Of a stretch of DNA of 64,000 bases, positions 17,077-26,361 are shown piece after piece. Location of the stretch: the NCBI RefSeq assembly GCF_002993335.1, contig NZ_PVNS01000005.1, positions 177,019-241,018 of the forward strand, in the 5' to 3' direction. A program made the position numbers and the translations under genes. This DNA comes from Alkalicoccus urumqiensis (lineage in GTDB: Bacteria; Bacillota; Bacilli; Bacillales; Salisediminibacteriaceae). Position 1 is the stretch's first letter; each line of letters starts with the position of its first letter. The notes below the pieces were generated by a model, which was given only the letters and a program-made list of their open reading frames with translations, was not told the origin of the DNA and ran no database searches.

Positions 17077-18882
17077 CTACTCATCCTTTCCTGTAAACGC
17101 ATGTTCCAGCTGTTCAATGACGGAGCCGACATAGTCGACCGCCTCCTGAATCGGAGTGCCTGCCGCCATATCGAGACCGGCGTCTTCCACGAGCTCGAGC
17201 GGCGTTTTCGACCCTCCGGTTTTCAATACTTCCAGCCATTGTTCTGCGGTATCCGGATCCTCCTGCATCCGCTTCATCACTGCCGTGGAAATGCTGAGGC
17301 CTGCAGAATACGTGTACGGATACAGCCCCATGTAGTAGTGCGGCTGCCGCATCCACGTCCGGCCGGCATAGTCGGGGATCTCCACCTCGTCCCCCCAGAA
17401 TTCGCGGAGCACAGTGAGCTTCACCTCATTTAAACGGACGGCTGTAAGCGGCGTATCCTTCTCCGCCAGCGCATACACGCGGCGCTGAAATTCGCCTTCC
17501 AATAAGTGTGTCACGAAATTGTGGTAATACGTGCCGAGCGACTGAAGCAGCACCCAGCGCTTCATCCGCTCATCTTCGGCGTGATCCAGCAGATACCGGC
17601 TCAAAAGAAGCTCATTCAGCGTCGACGGCGCCTCGATGAAATACAGCGAAGACTGCACGTTCGCCGCCCGCTGATGCTCGGATGCAAGCGCAAAATGCCC
17701 TGCGTGGCCGAGCTCATGCGCAAGCGTAAACGCATCCTGCATCGACTGGTGCCACGTCAGCAGCAGATATGGATGCACGCCGTACGGATTCGCACAGAAC
17801 GCCCCGGAACGCTTGCCTGCATTATCCGCATAATCCACCCAGCGCTCCGACACCGCGCGCTCCATCAACGCCCCGTAGTCCGGACCGAGCGGACGGAGCG
17901 CTTCCACGATTGTCCGCGATGCCTCCTCAAACGACATCTTCGGCGCATAATCCGGATCAAGCGGCGCCTTTAAGTCCGCAAACGTCATCGCCTCCAGCCC
18001 GAGCACCTCTTTTTTCAAACGCGCAAACCGGCGCATATGTGGCGCAAGCTCCGTAAAAATCGTATCCAGCTGGCGGTGATACAGCTCCGGCGTCACCTGC
18101 TGCGGCATGAGAAGCATCTCCGTCACCGAATCATATCCTCTCATGCGCGCCTCCAGCACCTGCCTGCGCACCTCCGTCTGATACACCGCCGCATACGTGG
18201 ACTCGTATCCGCCGAGCGCCCCGTAAAACACATCGGTTCCTGTGCGCCGGAACGCCGTATCCTGCGACGCTTCCACCTCCGGGAACGAATTGTACGTCAG
18301 CGGGTGCGTTCCGCCCGTTTCCAGCGGAATATCCGGAAACACAAGGTCCGACGTCCGGCTCCGTTCGTAAATGCCGTACGGCGCATCCAGCACTTCCCCC
18401 ATCCCTGCGAAAACGGCTTCCGCCGCGTCCGGTAACTGATAGGCTCTTTTCTGCATCTGGTGCCGGAGATACCGTTCAAATGTTCTCAGCTGCCTGTCTT
18501 CCAGGAGGAATTCATCAAGCGTATCTTCATCGAGCGTCATGATCTCATTATCGATAAACTGCAGTTCGGCATGCACCGACGCAGCAAGCGATGACGCCCG
18601 TGCGGCGCGCTCCTGGTTTTCGGGATCCGCCGCATCTCCTGCTTCCCCGAGCATCGCATAGTGCGTGATCCGCTGCAGGCGGACCATCACTGCCTCTCTC
18701 GCCGTAAGCGCGGCCCGCAGGCTCTGGCCGCTTTCAGTCACGAATCCTTTCCACTTCGTCACTTCCGGGAGAATCTCCGGAATCTCTTCCACTGCCGCCT
18801 CCCAGTTCGAAGGCGTCCGGAACAGATCCCGCAGGTCCCACGTTTCCGCTTCTGCCACCTCGTGCCGCTGTCTGACTGTCAT
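17077..18882 (-). CDS. pepF: Oligoendopeptidase F (M3 family zinc peptidase)
   Basis: The 601-residue protein has the zinc motif HELGH at 389-393 with downstream Glu in FIEAPSTLNELLL, typical of the M3B subgroup. It cleaves short peptides in the cytosol. Length and the LANP-type ends match PepF. The ATG lies behind AAAGGAAGGG. It is divergent from moaB and followed directly by a small membrane-protein gene. Confidence 0.92.
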   Translation of the reverse strand: MTVRQRHEVAEAETWDLRDLFRTPSNWEAAVEEIPEILPEVTKWKGFVTESGQSLRAALTAREAVMVRLQRITHYAMLGEAGDAADPENQERAARASSLAASVHAELQFIDNEIMTLDEDTLDEFLLEDRQLRTFERYLRHQMQKRAYQLPDAAEAVFAGMGEVLDAPYGIYERSRTSDLVFPDIPLETGGTHPLTYNSFPEVEASQDTAFRRTGTDVFYGALGGYESTYAAVYQTEVRRQVLEARMRGYDSVTEMLLMPQQVTPELYHRQLDTIFTELAPHMRRFARLKKEVLGLEAMTFADLKAPLDPDYAPKMSFEEASRTIVEALRPLGPDYGALMERAVSERWVDYADNAGKRSGAFCANPYGVHPYLLLTWHQSMQDAFTLAHELGHAGHFALASEHQRAANVQSSLYFIEAPSTLNELLLSRYLLDHAEDERMKRWVLLQSLGTYYHNFVTHLLEGEFQRRVYALAEKDTPLTAVRLNEVKLTVLREFWGDEVEIPDYAGRTWMRQPHYYMGLYPYTYSAGLSISTAVMKRMQEDPDTAEQWLEVLKTGGSKTPLELVEDAGLDMAAGTPIQEAVDYVGSVIEQLEHAFTGKDE

Positions 18883-18979
18883 ATGTACCCTTCCTTTCTC
18901 TGTCCCTTTTGTGTAAAAATGGTTATTATAAGATAATACCCTATTCTATACATACGCAATCATCAAAGGAGGATTTTTC

Positions 18980-19489
18980 ATGAGTGTGGAAGCCCATAAA
19001 CAGGAAGCCCCGTCCCAGGTCACGGCGGCGGTGATCACCGTCAGTGATACGCGTACAAAGGAGACGGACAAGAGCGGACAGCTGATCGAAACACTGCTCG
19101 AAGAGAACGGACACCAGGTGGAATCACGGACCGTTGTCACCGATGAGAAAGCGTCGATTGAGAACGCCGTTTTATCCACGTGCGGGACGCAGGATGTCGT
19201 GATTTTAAACGGGGGGACGGGCATCGCGGCGCGGGATGTGACGATTGAAACGGTCGTTCCGCTGTTTACGAAGGAAATTCCCGGATTCGGGGAAATTTTC
19301 CGGATGCTCAGCTACACGGAGGATATTGGATCTGCGGCCGTACTGAGCCGGGCGGCTGCCGGAGTCGTAAACGGCACGGTCGTGTTTTCGCTTCCAGGTT
19401 CGAGGGGGGCGGTGCGCCTCGGCATGACGAAATTGATTCTGCCGGAAGCGGCGCACATGGTTCGTGAAGTAAGAAAGGATCGTTCCTGA
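18980..19489 (+). CDS. moaB: Molybdenum cofactor biosynthesis protein MoaB
   Basis: The 169-residue protein has the MoaB/MogA fold marks: VITVSDTRT (about 20), the TGGTG-like motif NGGTGIAARD (about 76-85) and SLPGSRGAV. It adenylates molybdopterin before metal insertion. The ATG is preceded by AAAGGAGGA. Its stop overlaps the start of the HAD gene (TGATG), so they are translationally coupled; the pairing looks coincidental in function. Confidence 0.92.
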   Translation: MSVEAHKQEAPSQVTAAVITVSDTRTKETDKSGQLIETLLEENGHQVESRTVVTDEKASIENAVLSTCGTQDVVILNGGTGIAARDVTIETVVPLFTKEIPGFGEIFRMLSYTEDIGSAAVLSRAAAGVVNGTVVFSLPGSRGAVRLGMTKLILPEAAHMVREVRKDRS

Positions 19490-20142
19490 TGAAGCTGCTT
19501 CTGTTTGATTTTGACGGGACGCTTGCCGACACGCTGCCGATCTGTATTGCGTCGTTTCAGGAGGCGTTTCTGCAGGTGGACGGTGTGGAGTGGTCGGAGG
19601 AGGAGATTGAGGACATTCTCGGACCGCCGGAGACGGAGATTCTGCGGACGTATACGAAGCACGGGGATCCGGAAGAAGCCGTGGAGTGCTTTTATGAGAC
19701 GTACGCATCGCTTCACCCGAAAGTGACGGCAGATCCGGCGATTCTAGAGATGCTCTCGGCGCTGCGGGAAGCTGGCTTTTTCCTCGGCATCATTACCGGG
19801 AAGGCGCGCCGCGGCCTCGATTATTCGCTGCGGCAGCTGAATATGGAAGGCGTCGTCGACTGGACGATTGCCGGAGATGAAACAGAGCGTGCCAAGCCGG
19901 ACCCGGAATGTGTGGACCGGGCGCTTCAGCAGTTCCGGACGTCCAAAGAAGAGACGATGATTCTCGGAGATACCGACGCGGACATCGGTGCCGGTCAGAA
20001 TGCCGGCATAACGGCGTGCGCGGTCAACTGGCTTCCCGGCTTTACGCCGAAGCCGCTCACCCTGACGCCGGACGCGGTGTTCCGCTCGCCGGAGGAGCTG
20101 CGCTTCTGGCTCTACCGTCAGGAGAATCCGCTCGACGGCTAG
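19489..20142 (+). CDS. HAD-family phosphatase (PpaX/Gph-like)
   Basis: The 217-residue protein has HAD motif I DFDGTLADT (residues 6-14), motif II in GIITGK (Thr near 103), the conserved Lys in AKPDPE and motif IV LGDTDADIGAG. The alpha-helical cap between residues 18 and 85 fits phosphoglycolate phosphatase or pyrophosphatase PpaX-like enzymes. The substrate cannot be fixed from sequence. It is coupled to moaB. Confidence 0.88.
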   Translation: MKLLLFDFDGTLADTLPICIASFQEAFLQVDGVEWSEEEIEDILGPPETEILRTYTKHGDPEEAVECFYETYASLHPKVTADPAILEMLSALREAGFFLGIITGKARRGLDYSLRQLNMEGVVDWTIAGDETERAKPDPECVDRALQQFRTSKEETMILGDTDADIGAGQNAGITACAVNWLPGFTPKPLTLTPDAVFRSPEELRFWLYRQENPLDG

Positions 20143-20144
20143 AA

Positions 20145-20792
20145 TCAGCTGTCGATATCCACCGGTTCGACCGCCACCTCGTCAAATTCAACAGCGGTGT
20201 AGCCGGCTTCAAACGTCCGGAAGTAGTGCATGACATCCTCGACGTACCAGGAGGCGCGGTTATAATCATAAATCGCATCTTCATAGCGGCCTTCGGCGGC
20301 ACCTGAGCCGGCCAGATAATTCGCCGCGCTGTGGACGGCATCTTCTAAATTGTAAGGATCCGCCGTGCCGTTTCCGGAGGCATCGACGCCGTAGCCGCCG
20401 TACTGGGCAATGACGTCGGGGTCCATCTTCTCTTGTTCGGGGATGTTTCCTTCCCCAAGTTCATCTTCGCACGTCGGATGCCCCCAGCCGGTCCACGTAC
20501 ACGGCATAAACTGCAGGTGACCTTCGGCGCCGACCGGGCTTTCCAGCGGGTCCATCGTAGAAAAGATCGTTTCCACGCGGTGGACTGCTGCGAGAAGTTC
20601 CCACGGAATATCGTACGCCTCCGCTGCCTCTTCATAAACCGGAATGAATTCTTCCGGTACATCTTCCAGTCCGAGCGGGCGGAGTTCCTCTTCCTGATCG
20701 AAAAGACCGGCCGCAGCGGCGATGCCGGCAAGAAGTAGAATCACAGCTGCTGCCATCAGAATGGTTCCTGTAAATGATCGTCGTTTATTCAT
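20145..20792 (-). CDS. Lytic transglycosylase-like protein (SLT fold)
   Basis: The 215-residue protein has an N-terminal membrane anchor (about 8-28) and an extracytoplasmic SLT-like domain: LLAAVHRVETIFS holds the catalytic Glu, followed by GAEGHLQFMPCTW and AVHSAANYLAGSG. It would cut peptidoglycan glycan strands. The ATG at 20792 follows AAGGAGCC; the longer form from 20828 has no site. It is convergent with the HAD gene, only two bases apart. Confidence 0.85.
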   Translation of the reverse strand: MNKRRSFTGTILMAAAVILLLAGIAAAAGLFDQEEELRPLGLEDVPEEFIPVYEEAAEAYDIPWELLAAVHRVETIFSTMDPLESPVGAEGHLQFMPCTWTGWGHPTCEDELGEGNIPEQEKMDPDVIAQYGGYGVDASGNGTADPYNLEDAVHSAANYLAGSGAAEGRYEDAIYDYNRASWYVEDVMHYFRTFEAGYTAVEFDEVAVEPVDIDS

Positions 20793-20975
20793 TGGTTGGC
20801 TCCTTCGTATGTTTCTACTCTCAAGCATAGCAGATTTTGTCCCGGTCCCCCATCGTATTTGGTCCCGAATTATATCAATACGATGACATCTTGATGATAA
20901 ATCGATAACATCCCTTTAAATTCCTTTCAAAGGGAGTAGGATAGAGAGTAAGGAATACGAGGCGAGGTGAACAAC

Positions 20976-21362
20976 ATGAAGCAATGGCTCCCGGGACTAC
21001 TGATACTGCTGCTTGCTGCTTGTGGAAATGAAACTGTCTATGATGAGATCCCCGAACTCGAGGAGTCGAGTGAGCTTCATGCGATCGTTGTTGTGGAAGA
21101 TCAGCACGATGAAACGAACCGTCCATACTATGATGCGCTTCTCGACGTAAAGCGGAGCGATATGCAGACGCACATCGTCGAAGCATCCGACGCACCCGCA
21201 TCCGTGAAGCACTTCGGTGCTGAAAGCTTTCCATGTCTGATCGTTTACCAGGAGGGTGAAATCCGACTCCACCTGGATTCGGATGAACAGCCGGAAAACA
21301 TTCTCTACGAACTGGAAACGGAAATGACCCGCTTAACTGAAATGACATCGGAATCGTTTTAA
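20976..21362 (+). CDS. Small lipoprotein, possibly thioredoxin-fold
   Basis: The 128-residue protein has a lipoprotein signal with LLAAC, then an acidic domain. The segment FGAESFPCLIVYQEGE looks like the cis-Pro strand of thioredoxin folds, but there is no CxxC motif, so redox activity is unlikely. The ATG at 20976 has GAGGTGA eight bases before it. It has its own terminator. Confidence 0.7.
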   Translation: MKQWLPGLLILLLAACGNETVYDEIPELEESSELHAIVVVEDQHDETNRPYYDALLDVKRSDMQTHIVEASDAPASVKHFGAESFPCLIVYQEGEIRLHLDSDEQPENILYELETEMTRLTEMTSESF

Positions 21363-21366
21363 TCCG

Positions 21367-21398
21367 TACCGCCCCTCCCCCGGCGGTGCGGTTTTTTT
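21367..21398 (+). terminator. Rho-independent terminator
   Basis: CCGC/GCGG stem with a seven-T run after the small lipoprotein gene. Confidence 0.75.
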
Positions 21399-21491
21399 AT
21401 GTTATACTGGTTCCGCATTTCCTTTTTCTGAAACATTTTTAAGAAAGCTTCGTAGAAATAACCACCACCTTTGTACAGGAGCGTGATCTGA

Positions 21492-22466
21492 ATGAATGAT
21501 TGGCTGGAACAATACGAAACCATTTTTCAGGAATTGAAAAAAGAACTGCGCTGGAAAGTCGCCGGCGACACCCAGCTGATGTACATTGCCGGCACGTATG
21601 TCATGAAACAGAAGCCATTTTCCTATGAGGAACTGAACGAAACGGCGGAGCAGCTGAAAGAGGGGAAAGGAATGTTCTCCACGCTGCGGTCCAACAGCCG
21701 CTTTACGCTTGCTGCTGTGCTGAATACGACGTTTGACGAACCGAAGGAATCTGCAGAGCATATGAAGCAGGTATACGATGCGCTCGTGGAGCACAAGCTG
21801 AAGCGCGGCGAGATGACCTATGTCACGGCCCTTACGCTTCTTTCCACGGCGGACCGGAAAATGCCGTTCTCCGAACAGGCGGAAGCCGTACGGGAAACGT
21901 ACAAAGCGATGCAGAGTGAACATCCGTTTATTACGTCCGAGCAGGACTACCCGCTTGCGACGCTGTTATCCCACCGGTCGGAATCGACGGAGGAAATCAT
22001 GAAACGCGTCGAACATTTTTACACCCGCCTTGCAGAAGAATCGTTTATGAAAGGCAACGATCTTCAGTTTTTGAGTCATATTCTCTCTCTCGACACGGAT
22101 CATGAAGCAGAGGAGCTCATCCGCCGGACAGTGGACGCGCGGGAGCGCTGGAAAAACACCGGTCTGAAGTTCCGCCGCCTGCACTATCCGGCAGCCGGTA
22201 TGCTGGCGCTTACGTCGATGGAGGAAGGCACCTTCCAGGAAGTTCATGATACAGCGAAAGCCATCCAGAAACTGCAGGGCTTCCGCTGGCATCGTGACTG
22301 GAACGAACGGACAGCCGCCGCATTTGTCACATCCCGGATGCTTGAAGATGATTCGACGCTTCACGCCGGACTTTATGCTGCGATGGATACGGTCATTCAG
22401 GCGCAGAACGCTGCAATGATCTCTTCGATGGCCGCCGCCTCCGCAGCAGCCTCGTCGAACAGCTAG
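21492..22466 (+). CDS. DUF4003-like protein
   Basis: The 324-residue soluble, helical protein resembles the Bacillus DUF4003 family (judged from memory: N-terminal YETIFQELKKEL and FTLAAVLN blocks, Ala/Ser-rich C-terminus MAAASAAASS). No catalytic motif was seen. The following gene starts six bases after its stop codon, so the two are probably one operon. Confidence 0.65.
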   Translation: MNDWLEQYETIFQELKKELRWKVAGDTQLMYIAGTYVMKQKPFSYEELNETAEQLKEGKGMFSTLRSNSRFTLAAVLNTTFDEPKESAEHMKQVYDALVEHKLKRGEMTYVTALTLLSTADRKMPFSEQAEAVRETYKAMQSEHPFITSEQDYPLATLLSHRSESTEEIMKRVEHFYTRLAEESFMKGNDLQFLSHILSLDTDHEAEELIRRTVDARERWKNTGLKFRRLHYPAAGMLALTSMEEGTFQEVHDTAKAIQKLQGFRWHRDWNERTAAAFVTSRMLEDDSTLHAGLYAAMDTVIQAQNAAMISSMAAASAAASSNS

Positions 22467-22472
22467 GCAGCG

Positions 22473-23639
22473 ATGAGAAACCAGCTGCTTCTTTTTACAG
22501 GTGTCCTGTTCGTTATTTTGTTCTTTTCCTATTTCATCATACCGTTCTCCATGCTTTTGTTTCCACAGACCGCAGAGAGCGGCACCGTGTTGTTTGCGGT
22601 ATTCGCGGTGACGGCAGCAGCAGCTTTCTCTATTTTCACGGCAGAATCCGGCCGGCAGCTTGCAGTCGTCTGGATCAGTGCTTCCGCGGCTGTGTTTCTG
22701 TATGCAGCGTCGGTTTCGCTTCTGGATGTGTCTTTGGACGTGGATGCCGAATCCCGCGGCGTGGAACTGACCGAATACGAGCCGTTTTCTGAGACAGGGC
22801 GTCCGGCGCAGCTCGGCACGGAAGCGTCGCTGCAGCTCGAGGAAAATGCTCCCGCTCTCGACGGTGCGACGGCGCTTTATCCGGTGTATGCGGCGTTTGT
22901 GGAGGCCGTGTATCCGAAAGGGGACTACATGCCTTACAGTCCCGCGCGGAGCACTGTCGTTTCCACGCAGACGCCGGACGCCTTCGAGCGGCTCATCGCC
23001 GGGAATACGGATATCATTTTTACAGCCGCTCCGTCCGCGGCTCAGGAAGAAGCTGCGGCAGAAGCCGGTGTGACGATGGAGCGGACACCCATCGGCCTCG
23101 AGGCGTTTGTGTTTCTCGTGCATAAGAGTAATCCGGTGACAGCTCTGTCCGAGGAAGAAATCCGCAGCATCTACAGCGGGGAGATTTCCCGCTGGAGCGA
23201 ACTCGGCGGACTTCCTGCAGCGATTACCGCGTTCCAGCGTCCCGAGGGCAGCGGCAGCCAGACAGCGCTGCAGTCTTTTATGGGAGAAACGCCGATCGCC
23301 GAAGCGCCGCAGGACCGGACCCCGGCCGGCATGGGCGGCATTCTGGAAGAAACGGCGTCTCTTAGAAGTGAACGGAGTGCCATCGGCTTTTCCTTCCGTC
23401 ACTTTGCGCTTTCCATGACCGAGGATCATGCGCTGAAGCCGGTGCACGTAAACGGTGTACCGCCGTCGCACGACACGATCCGATCCGGCGCCTATCCGAT
23501 TACGAGCGAATTTTACGCGATCCGCCTCGCGGAAAACGACGCTCCGGAAATCGACGAACTCCTCGACTGGATTCTCTCCGAAGAAGGCCAGTCCCTCGTC
23601 GAACAGAGTGGATACGTCCCGATAAACGAACAATCTTAA
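22473..23639 (+). CDS. Membrane-anchored phosphate-binding-like protein (PstS/PBP-like)
   Basis: The 388-residue protein has three hydrophobic segments (about 7-28, 38-55, 65-85) and then an extracytoplasmic PBP-like domain (about 120-385). Segments such as GATALYPVYAAFVEAVYP, NTDIIFTAAPSAAQEEAA, RPEGSGSQTALQSFMG and the closing LLDWILSEEGQSLVEQSGY are typical of PstS (COG0226). Unlike transport PstS it is membrane-tethered and no pst permease follows, so a sensing or wall-linked role is possible. Confidence 0.8.
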   Translation: MRNQLLLFTGVLFVILFFSYFIIPFSMLLFPQTAESGTVLFAVFAVTAAAAFSIFTAESGRQLAVVWISASAAVFLYAASVSLLDVSLDVDAESRGVELTEYEPFSETGRPAQLGTEASLQLEENAPALDGATALYPVYAAFVEAVYPKGDYMPYSPARSTVVSTQTPDAFERLIAGNTDIIFTAAPSAAQEEAAAEAGVTMERTPIGLEAFVFLVHKSNPVTALSEEEIRSIYSGEISRWSELGGLPAAITAFQRPEGSGSQTALQSFMGETPIAEAPQDRTPAGMGGILEETASLRSERSAIGFSFRHFALSMTEDHALKPVHVNGVPPSHDTIRSGAYPITSEFYAIRLAENDAPEIDELLDWILSEEGQSLVEQSGYVPINEQS

Positions 23640-23649
23640 AGTGCCTCCC

Positions 23650-23679
23650 GCCGCCGGTGAAAGCCCGGCGGCTTTTTTA
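23650..23679 (+). terminator. Rho-independent terminator
   Basis: GCCGCCGG / CCGGCGGC stem followed by TTTTTT after the PstS-like gene. Confidence 0.9.
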
Positions 23680-23726
23680 CGTGGAGATTGTACGGCAGAC
23701 GCAGACGGCAGCAAAAAGCTCTATTA

Positions 23727-24185
23727 ACCGCGGGCTGGGCAGCGCCCGCCATCTGTCAGAGCGGGGAACGGGTTGGAGCAGATTGGCCGCCGCGGGTTTG
23801 GCGGCGACGGGTGGTCCGAGGGGCTGGAAAGTTGGTCCGGTTTGGTGCGGAAGGGGGTCCGATTTTGGCTGGAAGTGGTCCGTTACGAAGTGCTTGGTCC
23901 GATATAGGCTGATCCTGTTCCGCGGCAGGGCTGCCGTGGTCCGATAGTGAGCCATGCTGGTCCGCGGGCGGCAGCTTTTGGTCCGGCTTTTTCCGAATGA
24001 CATGAAACTTCTTCTTCCATAAACCCAACACCTTAATCACCGCGGGCCAAACCCGCCCGCCATCTGCCGAAGCGGAGAACGGTCTGCGGCAGATGGGCCG
24101 CCGCTGGTTTTAGCGACGGCCGGTAGTTCAGGATTTCCGCTGTGCAGGAAGAACACCGCCACACCATCGTCGGAGACCGCAGCGA
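23727..24185 (-). repeat. Phased element, CGGACCA array with hairpins and a partial GTGGCGA array
   Basis: Minus orientation. From the right: a two-word GTGGCGA remnant (about 24158-24185, step 21), hpA (about 24083-24127), hpB (24039-24068), then a full CGGACCA array at 23812-23985 with steps 21,21,21,21,19,21,22,21, then hpA (about 23784-23810) and hpB (23727-23757). The whole 23640-24300 gap holds only this and two terminators. Confidence 0.9.
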
Positions 24186-24245
24186 AACTTCCCTCTCCCC
24201 GTTCCAATCACCCCGGACCGCGCCCTCCCTCCCCCACAACCACAC

Positions 24246-24288
24246 AAAAGCCCCCGAAAGAACCGCAGTAAACGGTCTTCCGGGGGCA
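24246..24288 (-). terminator. Rho-independent terminator
   Basis: GCCCCCGGAAGACCG stem partner at 24275-24288, then TTTTGTG on the minus strand; follows the reductase gene. Confidence 0.8.
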
Positions 24289-24307
24289 CTCTTACAGAAG
24301 CTTCATC

Positions 24308-25351
24308 TTATTTTGAAGCAGCTTCCTGTTTTTTCATTTCTTCGTTTCGTTTTTTAAATACTTCGTTGTGGGAGCTGACCATGCCTTTGGCGCCGGCTTC
24401 CGGGTCGACGAACTGCTTGGCGGCGTTCACGGCGTTGGCCGCGTCCTGAAACGCGCCGGCAAGAAGGTTCAGCTTGCCGCTGTAATCGACGACGTCGCCT
24501 GCAGCGTACAGCCCGTCAATCGACGTCCGTCCGTCGGCATCGGCCGCAATCCGCTGATGCCCGGTCTGCTCCAGTGCGATTGTCGAATCATTTAAAAACG
24601 TGAGCTCCCGCTCGTAGCCGTGGTTGACGATAACGTGATCCACGTCCACGGTGCGGTACTCGTCCTCCCCACAGAGAAGCTCGACCTGCGCGATGCGGCT
24701 CCCGTCCTCGCTGGCGATCAGACGGTGAATCGACGTGCGGAACTGGCAGTCGACGTTGGAACACATCACCTTATTTACTTCCGATTCATGCCCCTTCATC
24801 ACTTCACTGCGGCACGATAAAATAACGCGGCCTGCAATATCATCGAGCTCATTCGCCCAGTCGATCGCTGCGTTGCCGCCGCCGGAAATGAGCACGTTCT
24901 TCCCGCGGAACGTCTCAAGCGACTGCACTGTATAATGAAGGTTTGAAATCTCAAACCGTTCTGCTCCGTCAATCGTCAGCCGCTGCGGATTAATAATCCC
25001 GCTGCCTGCGGCGATAATGACCGTTTTCGATGCAAAAGACCGGCCGTCGTGCGTGATGATTTCAAACTGCCCGTTTTCCTGACGTTTGATGTCGGTGACC
25101 GTGGTCCCGGTGTGGACTTCGGGGTCGAAGGTGAGCCCCTGCTGAATGAGGTTTTTTCGGAATTCGCTGCCGCGGGCGGGCGGAACACCGCCGACGTCCC
25201 AGATCATTTTTTCAGGATAGAGACGTACTTTGCCGCCGAGTTCCTCCTGGGCCTCGATCAGCCGCACGCTCATTTGTCTGACTCCGCTGTAAAACGCGGC
25301 GTAAAGCCCTGCCGGACCGCCGCCGATCACTGTGATATCCGTTACCGTCAT
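24308..25351 (-). CDS. Ferredoxin/flavodoxin--NADP+ reductase, TrxR-like (YumC/IruO type)
   Basis: The 347-residue flavoprotein has the FAD motif GGGPAGLYAAF near the N-terminus, an NADPH motif SGGGNAAIDWA (about 165) and the C-terminal FAD motif GLYAAGDVVDY. It lacks the CxxC of thioredoxin reductase, as in YumC-type reductases. It is divergent from a siderophore ABC transporter and shares a promoter region with two Fur boxes, which points to release of iron from siderophores as for IruO. The ATG at 25351 follows AAAGGGTG. Confidence 0.9.
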   Translation of the reverse strand: MTVTDITVIGGGPAGLYAAFYSGVRQMSVRLIEAQEELGGKVRLYPEKMIWDVGGVPPARGSEFRKNLIQQGLTFDPEVHTGTTVTDIKRQENGQFEIITHDGRSFASKTVIIAAGSGIINPQRLTIDGAERFEISNLHYTVQSLETFRGKNVLISGGGNAAIDWANELDDIAGRVILSCRSEVMKGHESEVNKVMCSNVDCQFRTSIHRLIASEDGSRIAQVELLCGEDEYRTVDVDHVIVNHGYERELTFLNDSTIALEQTGHQRIAADADGRTSIDGLYAAGDVVDYSGKLNLLAGAFQDAANAVNAAKQFVDPEAGAKGMVSSHNEVFKKRNEEMKKQEAASK

Positions 25352-25408
25352 GTGTGCCGCACCCTTTCGTATCAACTATAGGAAGACGTTTTATATTTTA
25401 AATTCTCA

Positions 25409-25470
25409 TTGACAATCATTCTCACCAAGCGTACTATAATTATTGTACACGATAGTGAGAATCATTTTCA
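25409..25470. promoter_or_regulatory. Divergent promoter with two Fur boxes
   Basis: TGACAATCATTCTCA (25410-25424) and TGAGAATCATTTTCA (25456-25470) both fit the 7-1-7 Fur consensus TGATAAT-N-ATTATCA with few mismatches. TTGACA (25409) with TACTAT (25432) or TATAAT (25435) gives a plus-strand promoter. One box per direction suggests iron control of both the reductase and the transporter. Confidence 0.8.
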
Positions 25471-25508
25471 ACATAAACTTTTCATCCATAGAAAGGACTG
25501 ACGCACAC

Positions 25509-26333
25509 GTGGCACATATGCAGGTGAGCAATCTTCAGGCAGGCTACGGCGGGACGCCGATCATCGACGAACTGACGACCTCCATTCCTGAAGGAAAAAT
25601 CACAACCATCATCGGCTCCAACGGCTGTGGCAAATCGACGCTCCTTAAGGCGTGTACGCGTCTTTTGTCACCGGAATCCGGTGGCGTGGCGCTCGACGGC
25701 CGCTCAATCACGCAGATGCCGACAAAAGAGCTCGCGAAAACGCTCGCGATTCTGCCGCAGACGCAGCAGGGCGCCGGCGGTCTGACCGTATACGAGCTCG
25801 TTTCCTATGGACGTTTTCCCCACCAGCGCGGCTTCGGCCGGCTGACGCGGACCGATAAAGAGAAAATTGCCTGGGCGATGGAAATGACCGGCACGACGGA
25901 TTTTGCGGACCAGCCGGTGGACGGACTGTCCGGCGGTCAGCGCCAGCGCGTCTGGATTGCCATGGCACTCGCACAGGATACCGAGATGATTTTTCTCGAC
26001 GAGCCGACGACGTACCTCGACATGGCGCATCAGCTGGAAGTGCTCGAGCTTCTGCAGCGCCTGAACCGTGAAGAAGGACGCACGATCGTCATGGTGCTGC
26101 ATGATTTGAATCAGGCAGCGCGCTTCTCAGATCACATTATTGCGATGAAAGAGGGAGAAATTGTCCACGCCGGATCGAGCAAGGAAGTCATCCAGTGTGA
26201 CATTCTCCGCCACGTCTTTGAAATCGAAGCGATTATCGGAGAAGATCCGATGACCGGATGCCCGATGTGCATGACGTACCACCTGCTGCAGCAGAAGCAG
26301 ACAGCTCCACTGAAACAGGCAGTAAACAACTAA
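25509..26333 (+). CDS. Ferric-siderophore ABC transporter ATPase (FecE/FhuC type)
   Basis: The 274-residue ATPase has Walker A GSNGCGKST, Q-loop LPQTQ, signature LSGGQRQRVW, Walker B MIFLDEPT and the switch His in VLHDLNQAA. The sequence is typical of iron-chelate importers. The GTG at 25509 is 11 bases past AAAGGA; the ATG at 25518 is 20 bases away, so GTG is preferred. It is the only such ATPase in the window and may also serve the permease at 35347. Confidence 0.92.
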   Translation: MAHMQVSNLQAGYGGTPIIDELTTSIPEGKITTIIGSNGCGKSTLLKACTRLLSPESGGVALDGRSITQMPTKELAKTLAILPQTQQGAGGLTVYELVSYGRFPHQRGFGRLTRTDKEKIAWAMEMTGTTDFADQPVDGLSGGQRQRVWIAMALAQDTEMIFLDEPTTYLDMAHQLEVLELLQRLNREEGRTIVMVLHDLNQAARFSDHIIAMKEGEIVHAGSSKEVIQCDILRHVFEIEAIIGEDPMTGCPMCMTYHLLQQKQTAPLKQAVNN

Positions 26334-26361
26334 TCAGCGAATGGAAGGACGATTTGGGACA

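Noticed and set aside
21966..23714. Long minus-strand open frame (582 residues) opposite the PstS-like gene
   Set aside because: It is antisense to two genes with clear families, signal or membrane segments and ribosome sites; the product is Arg/Cys/His-rich and lacks domains.
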